Shown here one piece after another: positions 7,090-13,949 of a stretch of 21,413 nt of DNA (position 1 is its first letter; every line of letters begins with the position of its first letter). Origin of the DNA: a virus. The stretch lies in IMG/VR virus record IMGVR_UViG_3300032086_000388, positions 1-21,413 of that record; one strand, given 5' to 3'. Below the pieces are notes generated by a model. It worked only from the letters and a program-made list of their open reading frames with translations, did no database searches and was not told the DNA's origin. The position numbers and the translations under genes were made by a program.

Positions 7090-7331
7090 ATACAGTTAAA
7101 ATTAAACACGACACTGGGAAAGATGGTTATGCTATAATTAACGAAGCAGACTATAACCCAAAAATTCACACATTATTTGACGCAGAACCGAAAAGGGCAA
7201 GAAAAGCTAACGGTCAATTGCAAGCTGATGACCCTTCTACACCAGACGTAAACGAAGCGTGGGAAGGCGGTAAAGCACCAGCAAAGAAAGCAAAAAAGAA
7301 ACCAGCGGCAAAGAAAAAGGCGGCTAAGTAA
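7086..7331 (+). CDS. Small protein with histone H1-like Lys/Ala tail (81 aa)
   Basis: The N-terminal part MNTVKIKHDTGKDGYAIINE ADYNPKIHTLFD looks like the small beta/alpha unit often found in short phage head-region proteins (a 'V-I-N-x-x-D-Y-x-P-x-x-H-x-L-F' stretch). The centre is acidic/polar (DDPSTPDVNEAWEGG), and the C-terminus APAKKAKKKPAAKKKAAK is a Lys/Ala/Pro tail like that of histone H1 or bacterial H1-like proteins. The start overlaps the previous stop (ATGA, 7086-7089) and its TAA overlaps the next ATG at 7331. The function is unknown; DNA or capsid-interior binding through the tail is an inference. Confidence 0.75.
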   Translation: MNTVKIKHDTGKDGYAIINEADYNPKIHTLFDAEPKRARKANGQLQADDPSTPDVNEAWEGGKAPAKKAKKKPAAKKKAAK

Positions 7332-7831
7332 TGGCAATTATAACAACGGTTGGAGCGACAACGGCTAATAGCTACATAACGGTAGCTGAATACGAAACGT
7401 TTTGGACAGAGCGTAATGTCACTATATCACATTCTACAGCAGCAAAGGAAAGTGAATTAGTCAAAGCGGCTGATTATTTAAATCGCACTTATAACTATAT
7501 TGGGGAAAGGCAGTATCGTTATCAGGGTATGGAATGGCCCAGATTAACAGGTACAATGTTGGTAAAAGATTGGCCTATTGATCCCGACACAGTTCCGCAA
7601 GACATAAAAGATGCGCAAGCAGAAATGGCGTATCTTATTCATGGCGGTGCTACCCCATTTTCTACCGTTTCATACGGAGCAATTAAGCGTACAAAATCCA
7701 AGGCTGGGTCAGTAGAAAGTGAAACAGAATATACTAATTACCGTGAAGTGCCAAGGTACGTAGCAATCGAAGGTTTATTAGCGCCATATACAGAATTTGG
7801 TGGCGCACAAATTAAGGTTTTACGTGCATGA
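7331..7831 (+). CDS. Head-tail adaptor, DnaT-like (DnaT_2) family
   Basis: The 166-aa product has the hallmarks of the family called 'putative DnaT-like ssDNA-binding' in databases: an early TTVGATTANSYITVAEYETF, then ESELVKAADYLNRTY, YQGMEWPR and an acidic helix VPQDIKDAQAEMAYL. In phage genomes this gene sits right after the coat-gene region and is generally taken as the head-tail connector that docks on the portal (the role of HK97 gp6 or SPP1 gp15). The position here, first of four overlapping neck and tail-end genes, fits. The family name is historical; a DNA-binding role is not implied by the context. Start ATG at 7331 overlaps the previous stop by one base. Confidence 0.8.
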   Translation: MAIITTVGATTANSYITVAEYETFWTERNVTISHSTAAKESELVKAADYLNRTYNYIGERQYRYQGMEWPRLTGTMLVKDWPIDPDTVPQDIKDAQAEMAYLIHGGATPFSTVSYGAIKRTKSKAGSVESETEYTNYREVPRYVAIEGLLAPYTEFGGAQIKVLRA

Positions 7832-8202
7832 CTACTGTAACAGCGATAGCAGATGCAGCTTTTGATGCAGTCCATGCAGCAATAACTGATGTTATTAAAG
7901 ATGCTACGCTATCATATGCTACAAATTACGATCATACCTATGACGTGGACGAAGGTAATTATTCACAAGCAACAACGTCAATAACGGGTAGAGTTGTATT
8001 TGATACAGAAAAGCCAGCAAAAGATATTTTTCCTGATTATGTGCAAGGCACAAAAGAAGAACTAGTATTGCTGGAAGGTTTTAGCGCAGCCGCAAAAGAA
8101 GGTTACACGCTTACAATCGGAAGTGATAATTATGTTGTTAGACGGGCGCAAGCAGTAGCAGGCTCTGTTTCTTTGGTTTACGCAGTGGTGGCGAAAAAAT
8201 GA
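7828..8202 (+). CDS. Probable head closure / head-tail joining protein
   Basis: The 124-aa product starts with a helix (VTAIADAAFDAVHAAITDVI) followed by beta strands including SITGRVVFDTEKP, EELVLLEGF and YTLTIGSDNYVVRRAQAVAG, and ends in a strand VSLVYAVVAKK. A small beta-barrel after the adaptor and before the gp10-like gene is the normal position of the head closure (stopper) protein, as SPP1 gp16. The strand 'IGSDNYVVRRAQ' resembles the closing strands of that fold. Its start shares ATGA with the upstream stop, and its stop shares ATGA with the downstream start. The assignment is mainly from order and secondary-structure pattern. Confidence 0.65.
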   Translation: MTTVTAIADAAFDAVHAAITDVIKDATLSYATNYDHTYDVDEGNYSQATTSITGRVVFDTEKPAKDIFPDYVQGTKEELVLLEGFSAAAKEGYTLTIGSDNYVVRRAQAVAGSVSLVYAVVAKK

Positions 8203-8609
8203 CAAACGTACAGAACGCCAAAGATTTTAGCCTAAAGTTAAATAAACAGGTGCTAGATACAAACGAAAAAATAGAAGATGCAATACAGGTTATTGCAATG
8301 GATAGCTTACGCGGCGTAGTTCAGAAATCACCCGTAGACACTGGACGTTTTCGCGGTAACTGGATAGTTTCAGTAGATAGCCCAAACTTAACAGAAACGC
8401 AGCAAACAGATGTAAATGGTTCAGCAACCATCAATAAAGGCATGGCAGCGATAGAAGCATTTGATATAAATAACAGCAGAATTTATATTCAGAATAACTT
8501 GCCATACGGCAACCGATTAGAAAACGGGTGGTCAAAGCAAGCGCCTAATGGAATGGTTGCTTTAACGCTTTCTGAAATGAGCGCAAAATATAGGGAAATT
8601 CTTATATGA
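8199..8609 (+). CDS. HK97 gp10-like neck / tail completion protein
   Basis: The 136-aa product carries the signature of the HK97 gp10 family: SPVDTGRFRGNWIVSVDSP (residues about 44-62) and IYIQNNLPYGNRLENGWSKQ (92-111), then AP-G-MV. These proteins join the completed tail to the head or complete the tail end. An N-terminal helix precedes the signature (FSLKLNKQVLDTNEKIEDAI). Both ends overlap neighbours as ATGA, so it is translated as part of the connector run. No anomalies are seen. Confidence 0.88.
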   Translation: MTNVQNAKDFSLKLNKQVLDTNEKIEDAIQVIAMDSLRGVVQKSPVDTGRFRGNWIVSVDSPNLTETQQTDVNGSATINKGMAAIEAFDINNSRIYIQNNLPYGNRLENGWSKQAPNGMVALTLSEMSAKYREILI

Positions 8610-9040
8610 GCTATTCCACAGAACGCAAAGCGATAGAAAAATATTTGCTTAGATACTGGGGAGAACGCACCCCAATAGGATTTGACGGTCACGAATTTGA
8701 ACCAACTTCTGAAAGTATACGTCTAACGATACAGAACGGTCAGGCTTTTCAGGGGTCTATTGGCGGCACAACAAATAGAATAGACTATACAGGATTAATA
8801 CAAATACAAATATTTACTGATGGCGGCAAAGGTACAAACGCATGGCGGCAACATGCGGAAGAATTAGATACTTTGTTCCACGATAAAAGATTAAATGATA
8901 AGGGTGCAGTAGCGACAACCGACACATTTATTAGATTTTCACCAGATCAACAGCACCCCTATATATCTGCTGAAATTTCTGATATACCTTTTCACATAGC
9001 AACCTTTAACGCGCCATTTGTGCGTTATGAATATAAATAG
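8606..9040 (+). CDS. Tail terminator protein (DUF4128-like)
   Basis: The 144-aa product begins with a helix STERKAIEKYLLRYWGERT and continues with alternating strands (YTGLIQIQIFTDGGKGTNAW, IRFSPDQQHPYISAEI). This is the pattern of phage tail terminators, the ring protein that caps the tail tube at its head end and fixes its length. It lies between the gp10-like gene and the tail tube gene, exactly where the terminator is expected. Start overlaps the upstream stop (ATGA). Its TAG stop (9038-9040) is embedded in the strong SD AGGAGG of the tail tube gene. Confidence 0.82.
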   Translation: MSYSTERKAIEKYLLRYWGERTPIGFDGHEFEPTSESIRLTIQNGQAFQGSIGGTTNRIDYTGLIQIQIFTDGGKGTNAWRQHAEELDTLFHDKRLNDKGAVATTDTFIRFSPDQQHPYISAEISDIPFHIATFNAPFVRYEYK

Positions 9041-9044
9041 GAGG
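9039..9044 (+). promoter_or_regulatory. Consensus Shine-Dalgarno site of the tail tube gene
   Basis: AGGAGG at 9039-9044 lies 7 bases before ATG 9052 and overlaps the stop of the previous gene. It is the only full AGGAGG start signal I noticed in the window, which fits the high copy number needed for tail tube subunits. Confidence 0.85.
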
Positions 9045-9051
9045 CCACAAA

Positions 9052-9999
9052 ATGGTTGGCATTGCATCAAATCAGCTTAGATCAGCTTTTGTGGCTGAAA
9101 CTACAGCAAACACAACACCATCAACACCATCATTTACAAATAGTGATGTACCAATAAACATGACCGCAACACCTAACATTATTGAACACCGTTCATTAGC
9201 TGGTAAAGGTGAAGCAGTCGAAACGTCTATTGGCGGTATAGATGTATCTGGCACAATGTCAGGTACGCTAGTGTACGGCGCTTATGACGATATGTTAGAA
9301 AGCCTTTTGCAAGGTACATGGGCAACTAATGTGCTAAAAAATGCTAAAACAACGCAAACATTTACTGTAGAAAACGCAATTGCAGCAGGCGATGGCGGCA
9401 CAAATACAATGATGCGCTATACAGGTGTAGAAGTTTCTGGCGGTTCAATAACTCTGACTTCTAACGCAGATATTACATTTGCATTTGATCTATTAGGTAT
9501 GGGGTCAGCAGATACGACAACCAGCGCAATTTCTGGCGCTACCTATACGGATCAATCGCAAAGAACACCGTTATCTAGTGGTTTAGATGTTGGCACAATC
9601 GCAATGGCAGGTTACACGCTAGACGCGTTTGAAAGTGCAACAATTAATTTTACTTACGAAGGTCGTGAAGCGCAGAATAAATTAGGTTCTGATTATGCTA
9701 AAGGCGGTATTACAAAAGGCGCGTTATTAGCAGAAATTACAGCTAGGGTGTATGTCGATAGCAACTTTGCATCTATGTACAACGCAGCGCGTGATAATAA
9801 TCACACCCTTTTTGCTACTACTTTCCCTTTAGGGTCGGTGTCTGGTTCTAAATACACGCTAGTTTTCCCTAAGTGCAAATTCACAACATCTAATTTAGAT
9901 TTTACGGGAACAGCAGCAATGCAAGACGTAACAATACGCGCAATGTATGACGAAGCAACTGAAGATGCTTCAGTTAAACTAACAAGGGCAGTAAGCTAA
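9052..9999 (+). CDS. Major tail tube protein
   Basis: The 315-aa product forms the hollow hexameric tube of the tail. The N-terminus MVGIASNQLRSAFVAETTAN, the strand-turn HRSLAGKGEAVETSIGGIDV and SGTMSGTLVYGAYDDMLESL are typical of the Phage_tube_2-type tail tube (major tail subunit) family, as is the middle motif TYEGREAQNKLGS. The C-terminal part (FTTSNLDFTGTAAMQDVTIR) repeats a beta-sandwich pattern common in these proteins. The gene has a consensus SD and a short non-coding gap before it, unlike its neighbours, in line with separate strong translation. The stop TAA overlaps the next ATG. Confidence 0.88.
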   Translation: MVGIASNQLRSAFVAETTANTTPSTPSFTNSDVPINMTATPNIIEHRSLAGKGEAVETSIGGIDVSGTMSGTLVYGAYDDMLESLLQGTWATNVLKNAKTTQTFTVENAIAAGDGGTNTMMRYTGVEVSGGSITLTSNADITFAFDLLGMGSADTTTSAISGATYTDQSQRTPLSSGLDVGTIAMAGYTLDAFESATINFTYEGREAQNKLGSDYAKGGITKGALLAEITARVYVDSNFASMYNAARDNNHTLFATTFPLGSVSGSKYTLVFPKCKFTTSNLDFTGTAAMQDVTIRAMYDEATEDASVKLTRAVS

Positions 10000-10157
10000 T
10001 GTTTGTTGTGCAATCTAAATTTTCAGCAGTAGTTGATGATAAAGAAGTTACTTACCGTAAAGGCGATAAAGTAAACGAAGAAGTAGCTAAAAAACTGGGT
10101 TTAGCCGACAAGCCCAATTTAGCTATTAGCGATAAAAGTATACCGACAGAAGAATAA
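9999..10157 (+). CDS. Small charged protein between tail tube and chaperone (52 aa), unknown function
   Basis: ATG at 9999 overlaps the tail tube stop (TAATG); TAA is at 10155-10157. The product begins MFVVQSKFSAVVDDKEVTYR and ends LAISDKSIPTEE. It reads as a small strand-rich N-terminal part followed by a helix (GDKVNEEVAKKLGL) and a disordered acidic tail. I do not recognise a family; short proteins are found at this place in other siphophages. Its last codons contain ACCGACA (10142-10148), which can pair with TGTCGGT in the RNA element just downstream, so its translation may influence expression of the chaperone gene. Confidence 0.7.
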   Translation: MFVVQSKFSAVVDDKEVTYRKGDKVNEEVAKKLGLADKPNLAISDKSIPTEE

Positions 10158-10169
10158 GTGCAGCACTTA

Positions 10170-10218
10170 GGGGGGATATTTCTTTGTCGGTAAGTATCCC
10201 CCCACTTAACCGACAAAG
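10170..10218 (+). promoter_or_regulatory. RNA pseudoknot or two-state switch covering the chaperone ribosome binding site
   Basis: Two interlocked stems can be read. Stem A pairs 10170-10181 (GGGGGGATATTT) with 10192-10203 (AAGTATCCCCCC), 12 bp with one G-U. Its 10-base loop, CTTTGTCGGT (10182-10191), is perfectly complementary to ACCGACAAAG (10209-10218). The second pairing (stem B) can also extend by AAGT (10192-10195) with ACTT (10204-10207), with one bulged A (10208), which would break stem A. So the element is either an H-type pseudoknot or two competing hairpins. Stem B takes up most of the SD region AAAGGA (10215-10220) of the gene starting at 10227. There is no U-tract after either stem, so it is unlikely to be an intrinsic terminator. 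It probably controls translation of the tail assembly chaperone. Confidence 0.75.
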
Positions 10219-10226
10219 GAAAACCG

Positions 10227-10703
10227 ATGCTTAAATTAACGCAACCAAATATGTCTGATCAAATATTTCGTAGGGAATTTTCATCAGAACTAGATTTTCT
10301 ATCAGGCGAAACAACATTTATAGAAATTAAATGTCGTGCTGGTGGATGGTTAAATCACAAATTAATTAAATTACGTGATGACATAGAATTAAATAGACAA
10401 ATACAAACTATGCAAGCAGCAGAGTTTATAAAAGATAGAGAAAAGTTTGCTAGAAAAGCCGCTGAAAATACAAAAACTATAGGTAAAATGCAATTTGGCG
10501 CGTTGTTTGACGCGTGTGTTATTCATTGGAATACTAATATTAAAAATGATGGCAAAAACATGGATTGTGTAAAAAGCACCTTTATGGCGTTAGCAGATGT
10601 TAGGATAGAAGAAATTTCTAATTATTTCGTAGATTTTGCGAAATATGTAGATGATTTAGCAAATTTTATAACAGAAGCAGATAAGGAAACGGAAAAAAAC
10701 TAA
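10227..10703 (+). CDS. Tail assembly chaperone, short form (gpG-like)
   Basis: The 158-aa product corresponds to gpG of lambda: a cytoplasmic chaperone that coats the tape measure protein and recruits tube subunits. It has a beta-rich N-terminus (FRREFSSELDFLSGETTFIE IKCRAGG) and a long helical part (LNRQIQTMQAAEFIKDREKF and following). Evidence is chiefly position between tail tube and tape measure, plus the frameshift: the last codons GAA AAA AAC TAA contain the heptamer A AAA AAC (10694-10700) and the -1 frame stays open into an overlapping ORF. The ribosome site AAAGGA (10215-10220) lies in a strong RNA structure. ATG at 10227 is the first start after that structure. Confidence 0.85.
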   Translation: MLKLTQPNMSDQIFRREFSSELDFLSGETTFIEIKCRAGGWLNHKLIKLRDDIELNRQIQTMQAAEFIKDREKFARKAAENTKTIGKMQFGALFDACVIHWNTNIKNDGKNMDCVKSTFMALADVRIEEISNYFVDFAKYVDDLANFITEADKETEKN

Positions 10704-11011
10704 TTAGCGCACTTCTTTGGTCATATCAATATTCACCAAAAGATGAACAGTATTTGATTGCAAAGGGTGCGCTGGACATAACAAAAAAGCCAATACCAAA
10801 TAATTTAACTGCATGGATAGCGTTTAATTCTTTACGTAATTCAAGACAAATAAGTTTTAACGGAGTTGCGCCTATACCATTTACAGAAATTATGGCATAC
10901 TGCAAACACGCTGGTATTGATTGCGAAATTGAAAGGTCAAGATTAGCAAGATTTGTTATGGCATTAGATAAAGCGGAGCGTGAACAGTGGCACAATCAAC
11001 ACTCAGATTAA
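10227..11011 (+). CDS. Tail assembly chaperone, frameshifted long form (gpGT-like; -1 shift at 10694-10700)
   Basis: A -1 slip on A AAA AAC adds 103 codons read from 10700 to the stop at 11009-11011, giving a predicted 261-aa product. The extension starts LISALLWSYQYSPKDEQYL and ends ERSRLARFVMALDKAEREQW HNQHSD. It has no convincing own start: the first start-like codon is a TTG at 10754 without an SD, and the frame is open from the slip site. In lambda the T part binds the tube protein while G binds the tape measure, and the ratio of G to GT is set by slippage. The 3' end overlaps the tape measure gene by 25 bases. Confidence 0.85.
10694..10773 (+). promoter_or_regulatory. Programmed -1 ribosomal frameshift signal
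   Basis: The slippery heptamer A AAA AAC (10694-10700) is in the correct zero-frame phase and is followed at once by TAA. Five bases later, AGCGCAC (10706-10712) pairs with GTGCGCT (10767-10773), extendable by G-U pairs on both sides. Inside it, TTTGGT (10716-10721) pairs with ACCAAA (10735-10740). A stem 5-9 bases beyond the heptamer is the typical stimulator. AAGGAAACGG (10683-10692) upstream could act as an internal SD-like stimulator, as known for E. coli dnaX. Confidence 0.85.
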
Positions 11012-12765
11012 ACATTGACAGCACGGGCGCAAAGCAAGGCGCAGATCAATTTTCTAGTGCAACAGACCAAGTAAAACAAAAAGCAACGCAGGCAGGCAGT
11101 GCTGTAGATAGAATGGGTGGGCGTTTTAGTAAGGTTACTAATATGTCTGCACAGTCAAGGTTTGTGTTTCAAAACACTGCTAACCAGTTAGGCGATATAG
11201 CTGTACAAGCTTCTATGGGTACAAATATATTTCGTGTTTTGGGTATGCAGCTACCGCAATTAGCTGGCGGTTTTGCTATATTAGGCGGTACAATGGGTGT
11301 CGTGCTGCCTATTTTGGGTGTTATTGCTGCTGTTGGTTTTCCACTTATTGCGATGTTTACTAGCATGGGTCAGAAGGCCAAAAGTGCTGGCGAAATGCTT
11401 GACGATTTTAGTGCTGATTTAGGTGACGCAGCAGACCACTTAGAAAAAACATCTATACCACTATCAACTTTAGATGAAGAATTTGGTATTTTTGCCGCAA
11501 GCGTAAAAGAAGCGAGGGAGTCATTACAAGAATTAATACTTGCTGGTTTAGTTAGGGATTTAGACGCTGTTGGTAACAAATTGTCAGAATTTTCAGGAAA
11601 TCAGGGTATTTTTGAACGTATAAAGTACGGCTCAGAACGTTTTGGCGCAGCAAACAGAAAATTACAAGCTCAGTTAGGCGCAACAGAAGAACAGGCAGAC
11701 GCATTAGTTGAAGCTTTTGCAGCACTGGAAGGCGCATTTGAACCAGAAGATCAAATAATTGCTTATCAAAATTTACGCGAAGCTTTATTAAACTTAAATC
11801 CTGTAACAGACGAACAAAAAGATAAACAGCTAGAACTTGCACGGGCAGCTTTGCAGGGTCAAGAAGATGGTTCAAAGCTTGTTCAAATGTATAATGATTT
11901 AAAGGAAAGTATTGATAAAGTTAATAATACACCTTTAAAAATAGAAATTCCTACAGGTTTCCTTAGAGGTGGAAGGGGTAGCGTATTACCTTCCGCATCA
12001 GATTTACTAATGATGCGTATGGGCGGTGAAATCACAGACAAAGATGGAAAACCTGACCCAACAGCAGACGCAGCACGTAAAAAAGAACAAACAGAACTTG
12101 TTAGTTTTGCTAAGAAATTTAAGCCAGTCATTGATGCCACAAAAGAATACAATGACAACATGGAAAAATTAAACCGTGCTAGAGAAATTGGCGCAATTAC
12201 TGAAGCACAACACGCACAAGCTACATCAGTAGCCACCCAACAGTACCAAATAGCAACAGGTGAACTAATTGACTATACAAGAGTAGCTAACACGTTTGCA
12301 CAATCATTAGAAGATAGCATGATGGCGTTAGCAGATGGTACAATGTCTGTTAAAGATGCGTTTAGAAATATGGCTTCTATGGTTATTAAAGAACTGTATA
12401 GGGTTTTAGTCGTACAGCGTTTAGTCAACGCAGCAATGGGCATTTTTGGTTTCACGCCTTCTATTGGGGGTGGTTATGTACCTATAGGTGGCGCTGGCGC
12501 GTATGGTGGCCCTGTAGAGGCTGGTAAAGGCATTGTTGTGGGTGAACGTGGGCCAGAAGTATTTTACCCACCTACAAGCGGAAATCTAGAGCCTACGGGT
12601 GGTGGCGATATTGTGGTAAATCAAACAATAAACGTTAGTACAGGGGTGCAGCAGACAGTAAGAACAGAAATTAGGTCGTTAATGCCAGAAATAGCGCAAA
12701 GTGCAAAAGCTGCTGTTGCAGACGCTAAAAGGCGTGGCGGTAGTTATGGAAGGAATTTTGCATAA
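10987..12765 (+). CDS. Tail tape measure protein
   Basis: The 592-aa product sets tail length and is threaded through the tube. The N-terminal half is helical (QGADQFSSATDQVKQKATQA; FVFQNTANQLGDIAVQASMG) and contains a strongly hydrophobic stretch at about residues 91-125 (QLAGGFAILGGTMGVVLPIL onward), usual in tape measures. The C-terminus has the familiar GIVVGERGPEVFYPP motif and a Gly-rich region. The start is GTG at 10987, overlapping the chaperone frame, with GGAG (10977-10980) upstream; the N-terminus AQSTLRLNIDSTGAKQGADQ matches tape measure beginnings. At roughly 0.15 nm per residue the tail would be somewhat under 90 nm, short for a siphovirus. Confidence 0.92.
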   Translation: MAQSTLRLNIDSTGAKQGADQFSSATDQVKQKATQAGSAVDRMGGRFSKVTNMSAQSRFVFQNTANQLGDIAVQASMGTNIFRVLGMQLPQLAGGFAILGGTMGVVLPILGVIAAVGFPLIAMFTSMGQKAKSAGEMLDDFSADLGDAADHLEKTSIPLSTLDEEFGIFAASVKEARESLQELILAGLVRDLDAVGNKLSEFSGNQGIFERIKYGSERFGAANRKLQAQLGATEEQADALVEAFAALEGAFEPEDQIIAYQNLREALLNLNPVTDEQKDKQLELARAALQGQEDGSKLVQMYNDLKESIDKVNNTPLKIEIPTGFLRGGRGSVLPSASDLLMMRMGGEITDKDGKPDPTADAARKKEQTELVSFAKKFKPVIDATKEYNDNMEKLNRAREIGAITEAQHAQATSVATQQYQIATGELIDYTRVANTFAQSLEDSMMALADGTMSVKDAFRNMASMVIKELYRVLVVQRLVNAAMGIFGFTPSIGGGYVPIGGAGAYGGPVEAGKGIVVGERGPEVFYPPTSGNLEPTGGGDIVVNQTINVSTGVQQTVRTEIRSLMPEIAQSAKAAVADAKRRGGSYGRNFA

Positions 12766-13356
12766 ATGGCTATTACTTACCCACTAGCATTGCCCACAAA
12801 TATAGGTATAGGATCAATACAGCTAAGAGCGACAAACGCAGTTGCTTATTCACGAAGCCCGTTTACTTTTGCTGGTCAAGCCCACGCATACAGTGGCGAA
12901 ATATGGGAAGCTGACGTAACTCTACCACCATTAAATAAAACAGATGCGGAAGCATGGATAGCCTTTCTTATGAGTTTACGCGGTCAGCATGGCACATTTT
13001 ATTTAAATGACCCTAGCGGAACTAGTCTAAGCAGTGGTTCAGCGCCTAGTTCTTTAGCAATAACAGGTTCTGCTGGCGCTAGAAGCGTAACAGCAACCAT
13101 GACGGGTACACTGTTAGCTGGTGATTATTTTTCTTTGGGTACAGGTGCTGATATGAGATTATACAAAGTATTAGCAGACAAAACAAATAGCGGAACACTG
13201 GAAATATGGCCTGCTTTACGCGCTACGGCTTCTAGTGCAACAGCAGATATTACAAGCGCATCTGGCGTTTTTAGGCTATCTGCAAATCAACAGGCGTGGA
13301 CTATAAACAATGCTAATATTTTTGGCATTACATTTGGAGCGATGGAAGTTGTATGA
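12766..13356 (+). CDS. Distal tail / minor tail protein (Dit-like position)
   Basis: The 196-aa product follows the tape measure directly (TAA then ATG). The N-terminal part has RSPFTFAGQAHAYSGEIWEA and PPLNKTDAEAWIAFLMSLRG, then GTFYLNDPSG, a pattern common in minor tail proteins of lambda-like marine phages. The C-terminal part (residues about 114-166, GTLLAGDYFSLG...LEIWPALRA) is a small beta module seen in a similar form in the capsid protein of this phage. The end FRLSANQQAWTINNANIFGI TFGAMEVV closes the first domain. A role in the ring joining tube and tip is inferred from position and composition. Confidence 0.7.
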   Translation: MAITYPLALPTNIGIGSIQLRATNAVAYSRSPFTFAGQAHAYSGEIWEADVTLPPLNKTDAEAWIAFLMSLRGQHGTFYLNDPSGTSLSSGSAPSSLAITGSAGARSVTATMTGTLLAGDYFSLGTGADMRLYKVLADKTNSGTLEIWPALRATASSATADITSASGVFRLSANQQAWTINNANIFGITFGAMEVV

Positions 13357-13949
13357 CTAGAGCAGTTGCGCAGGCTATTTTAAATGCACTAAGTGATGAC
13401 AGTGTAGAAGTATTTTACGCAGTAGATTTAGATTTTGACAGCGGTAATTTACGGCTCTGGACGGGTTACGGAAACAAAACAATTAACAGCCAAACTTATG
13501 TTGGTACTGGGGATTTGTTGCAAATCGACGGTCTAGAAGAAACATCCGATTTGTCAGCAACAAATACAACGTTAGTTTTAAATGGGCTAGATAGCACAAT
13601 TTTAACCTATGCGCTGACAGAACAATACCAAGGCAGATTGGTTACAATTTACTGGGGTTTAAATAATAATACCGTAGAGGTTTTTTCTGGTTACATGGAT
13701 CAGATGCGTATATTGGATAGCGGCGATACTTCTACAATAGAATTGACTGTAGAAAGCCGTTTAATAACGCTAGAGCGCCCAAACGCAAGACGGTACACAG
13801 CAGAAAGCCATGCAGCGGTTCGATTGCGTAAATGGCTTGACGATGGCAACAGCGGCACACCAGCAGCAGATACTTTTTTTGATTGGACAACCAAGCTACA
13901 AGATAAACAAATAGTTTGGGGGCGCGAAGTTGATGACGGTAACGCCTAA
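13353..13949 (+). CDS. Minor tail protein, DUF2163-like
   Basis: The 198-aa product has the beta-rich pattern of the baseplate-hub-like minor tail proteins: VEVFYAVDLDFDSGNLRLWT GYGN, YVGTGDLLQIDGLEETSDLS, VTIYWGLNN and a C-terminal LESRLITLERPN-type strand (VESRLITLERPNARRYT). Genes of this type lie between the Dit-like gene and the peptidase in phages with the TMP, minor tail, DUF2163, NlpC, J order, and that order holds here. It probably links tube and tip. The start overlaps the previous stop (ATGA) and its 3' end overlaps the peptidase gene by 17 bases. Confidence 0.72.
   Translation: MTRAVAQAILNALSDDSVEVFYAVDLDFDSGNLRLWTGYGNKTINSQTYVGTGDLLQIDGLEETSDLSATNTTLVLNGLDSTILTYALTEQYQGRLVTIYWGLNNNTVEVFSGYMDQMRILDSGDTSTIELTVESRLITLERPNARRYTAESHAAVRLRKWLDDGNSGTPAADTFFDWTTKLQDKQIVWGREVDDGNA

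Noticed and set aside
7331-7831. DNA replication (DnaT) role for the connector gene
   Set aside because: The family name comes from old annotation; position among neck genes points to a head-tail adaptor.
10170-10218. Intrinsic terminator after the 52-aa ORF
   Set aside because: The stems are strong, but no U-tract follows on either strand and the next ribosome site lies inside the structure; a translational role fits better.
10754-11011. Stand-alone 85-aa gene after the chaperone
   Set aside because: Its only start is a TTG without an SD, and the frame is open from an in-phase A AAA AAC slip site; it is better read as the frameshift extension.
11552-12236. Two minus-strand ORFs of 107 and 117 aa under the tape measure gene
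   Set aside because: Shadows of a well-supported + strand gene; Leu/Ser-rich, no ribosome sites, no recognisable family.
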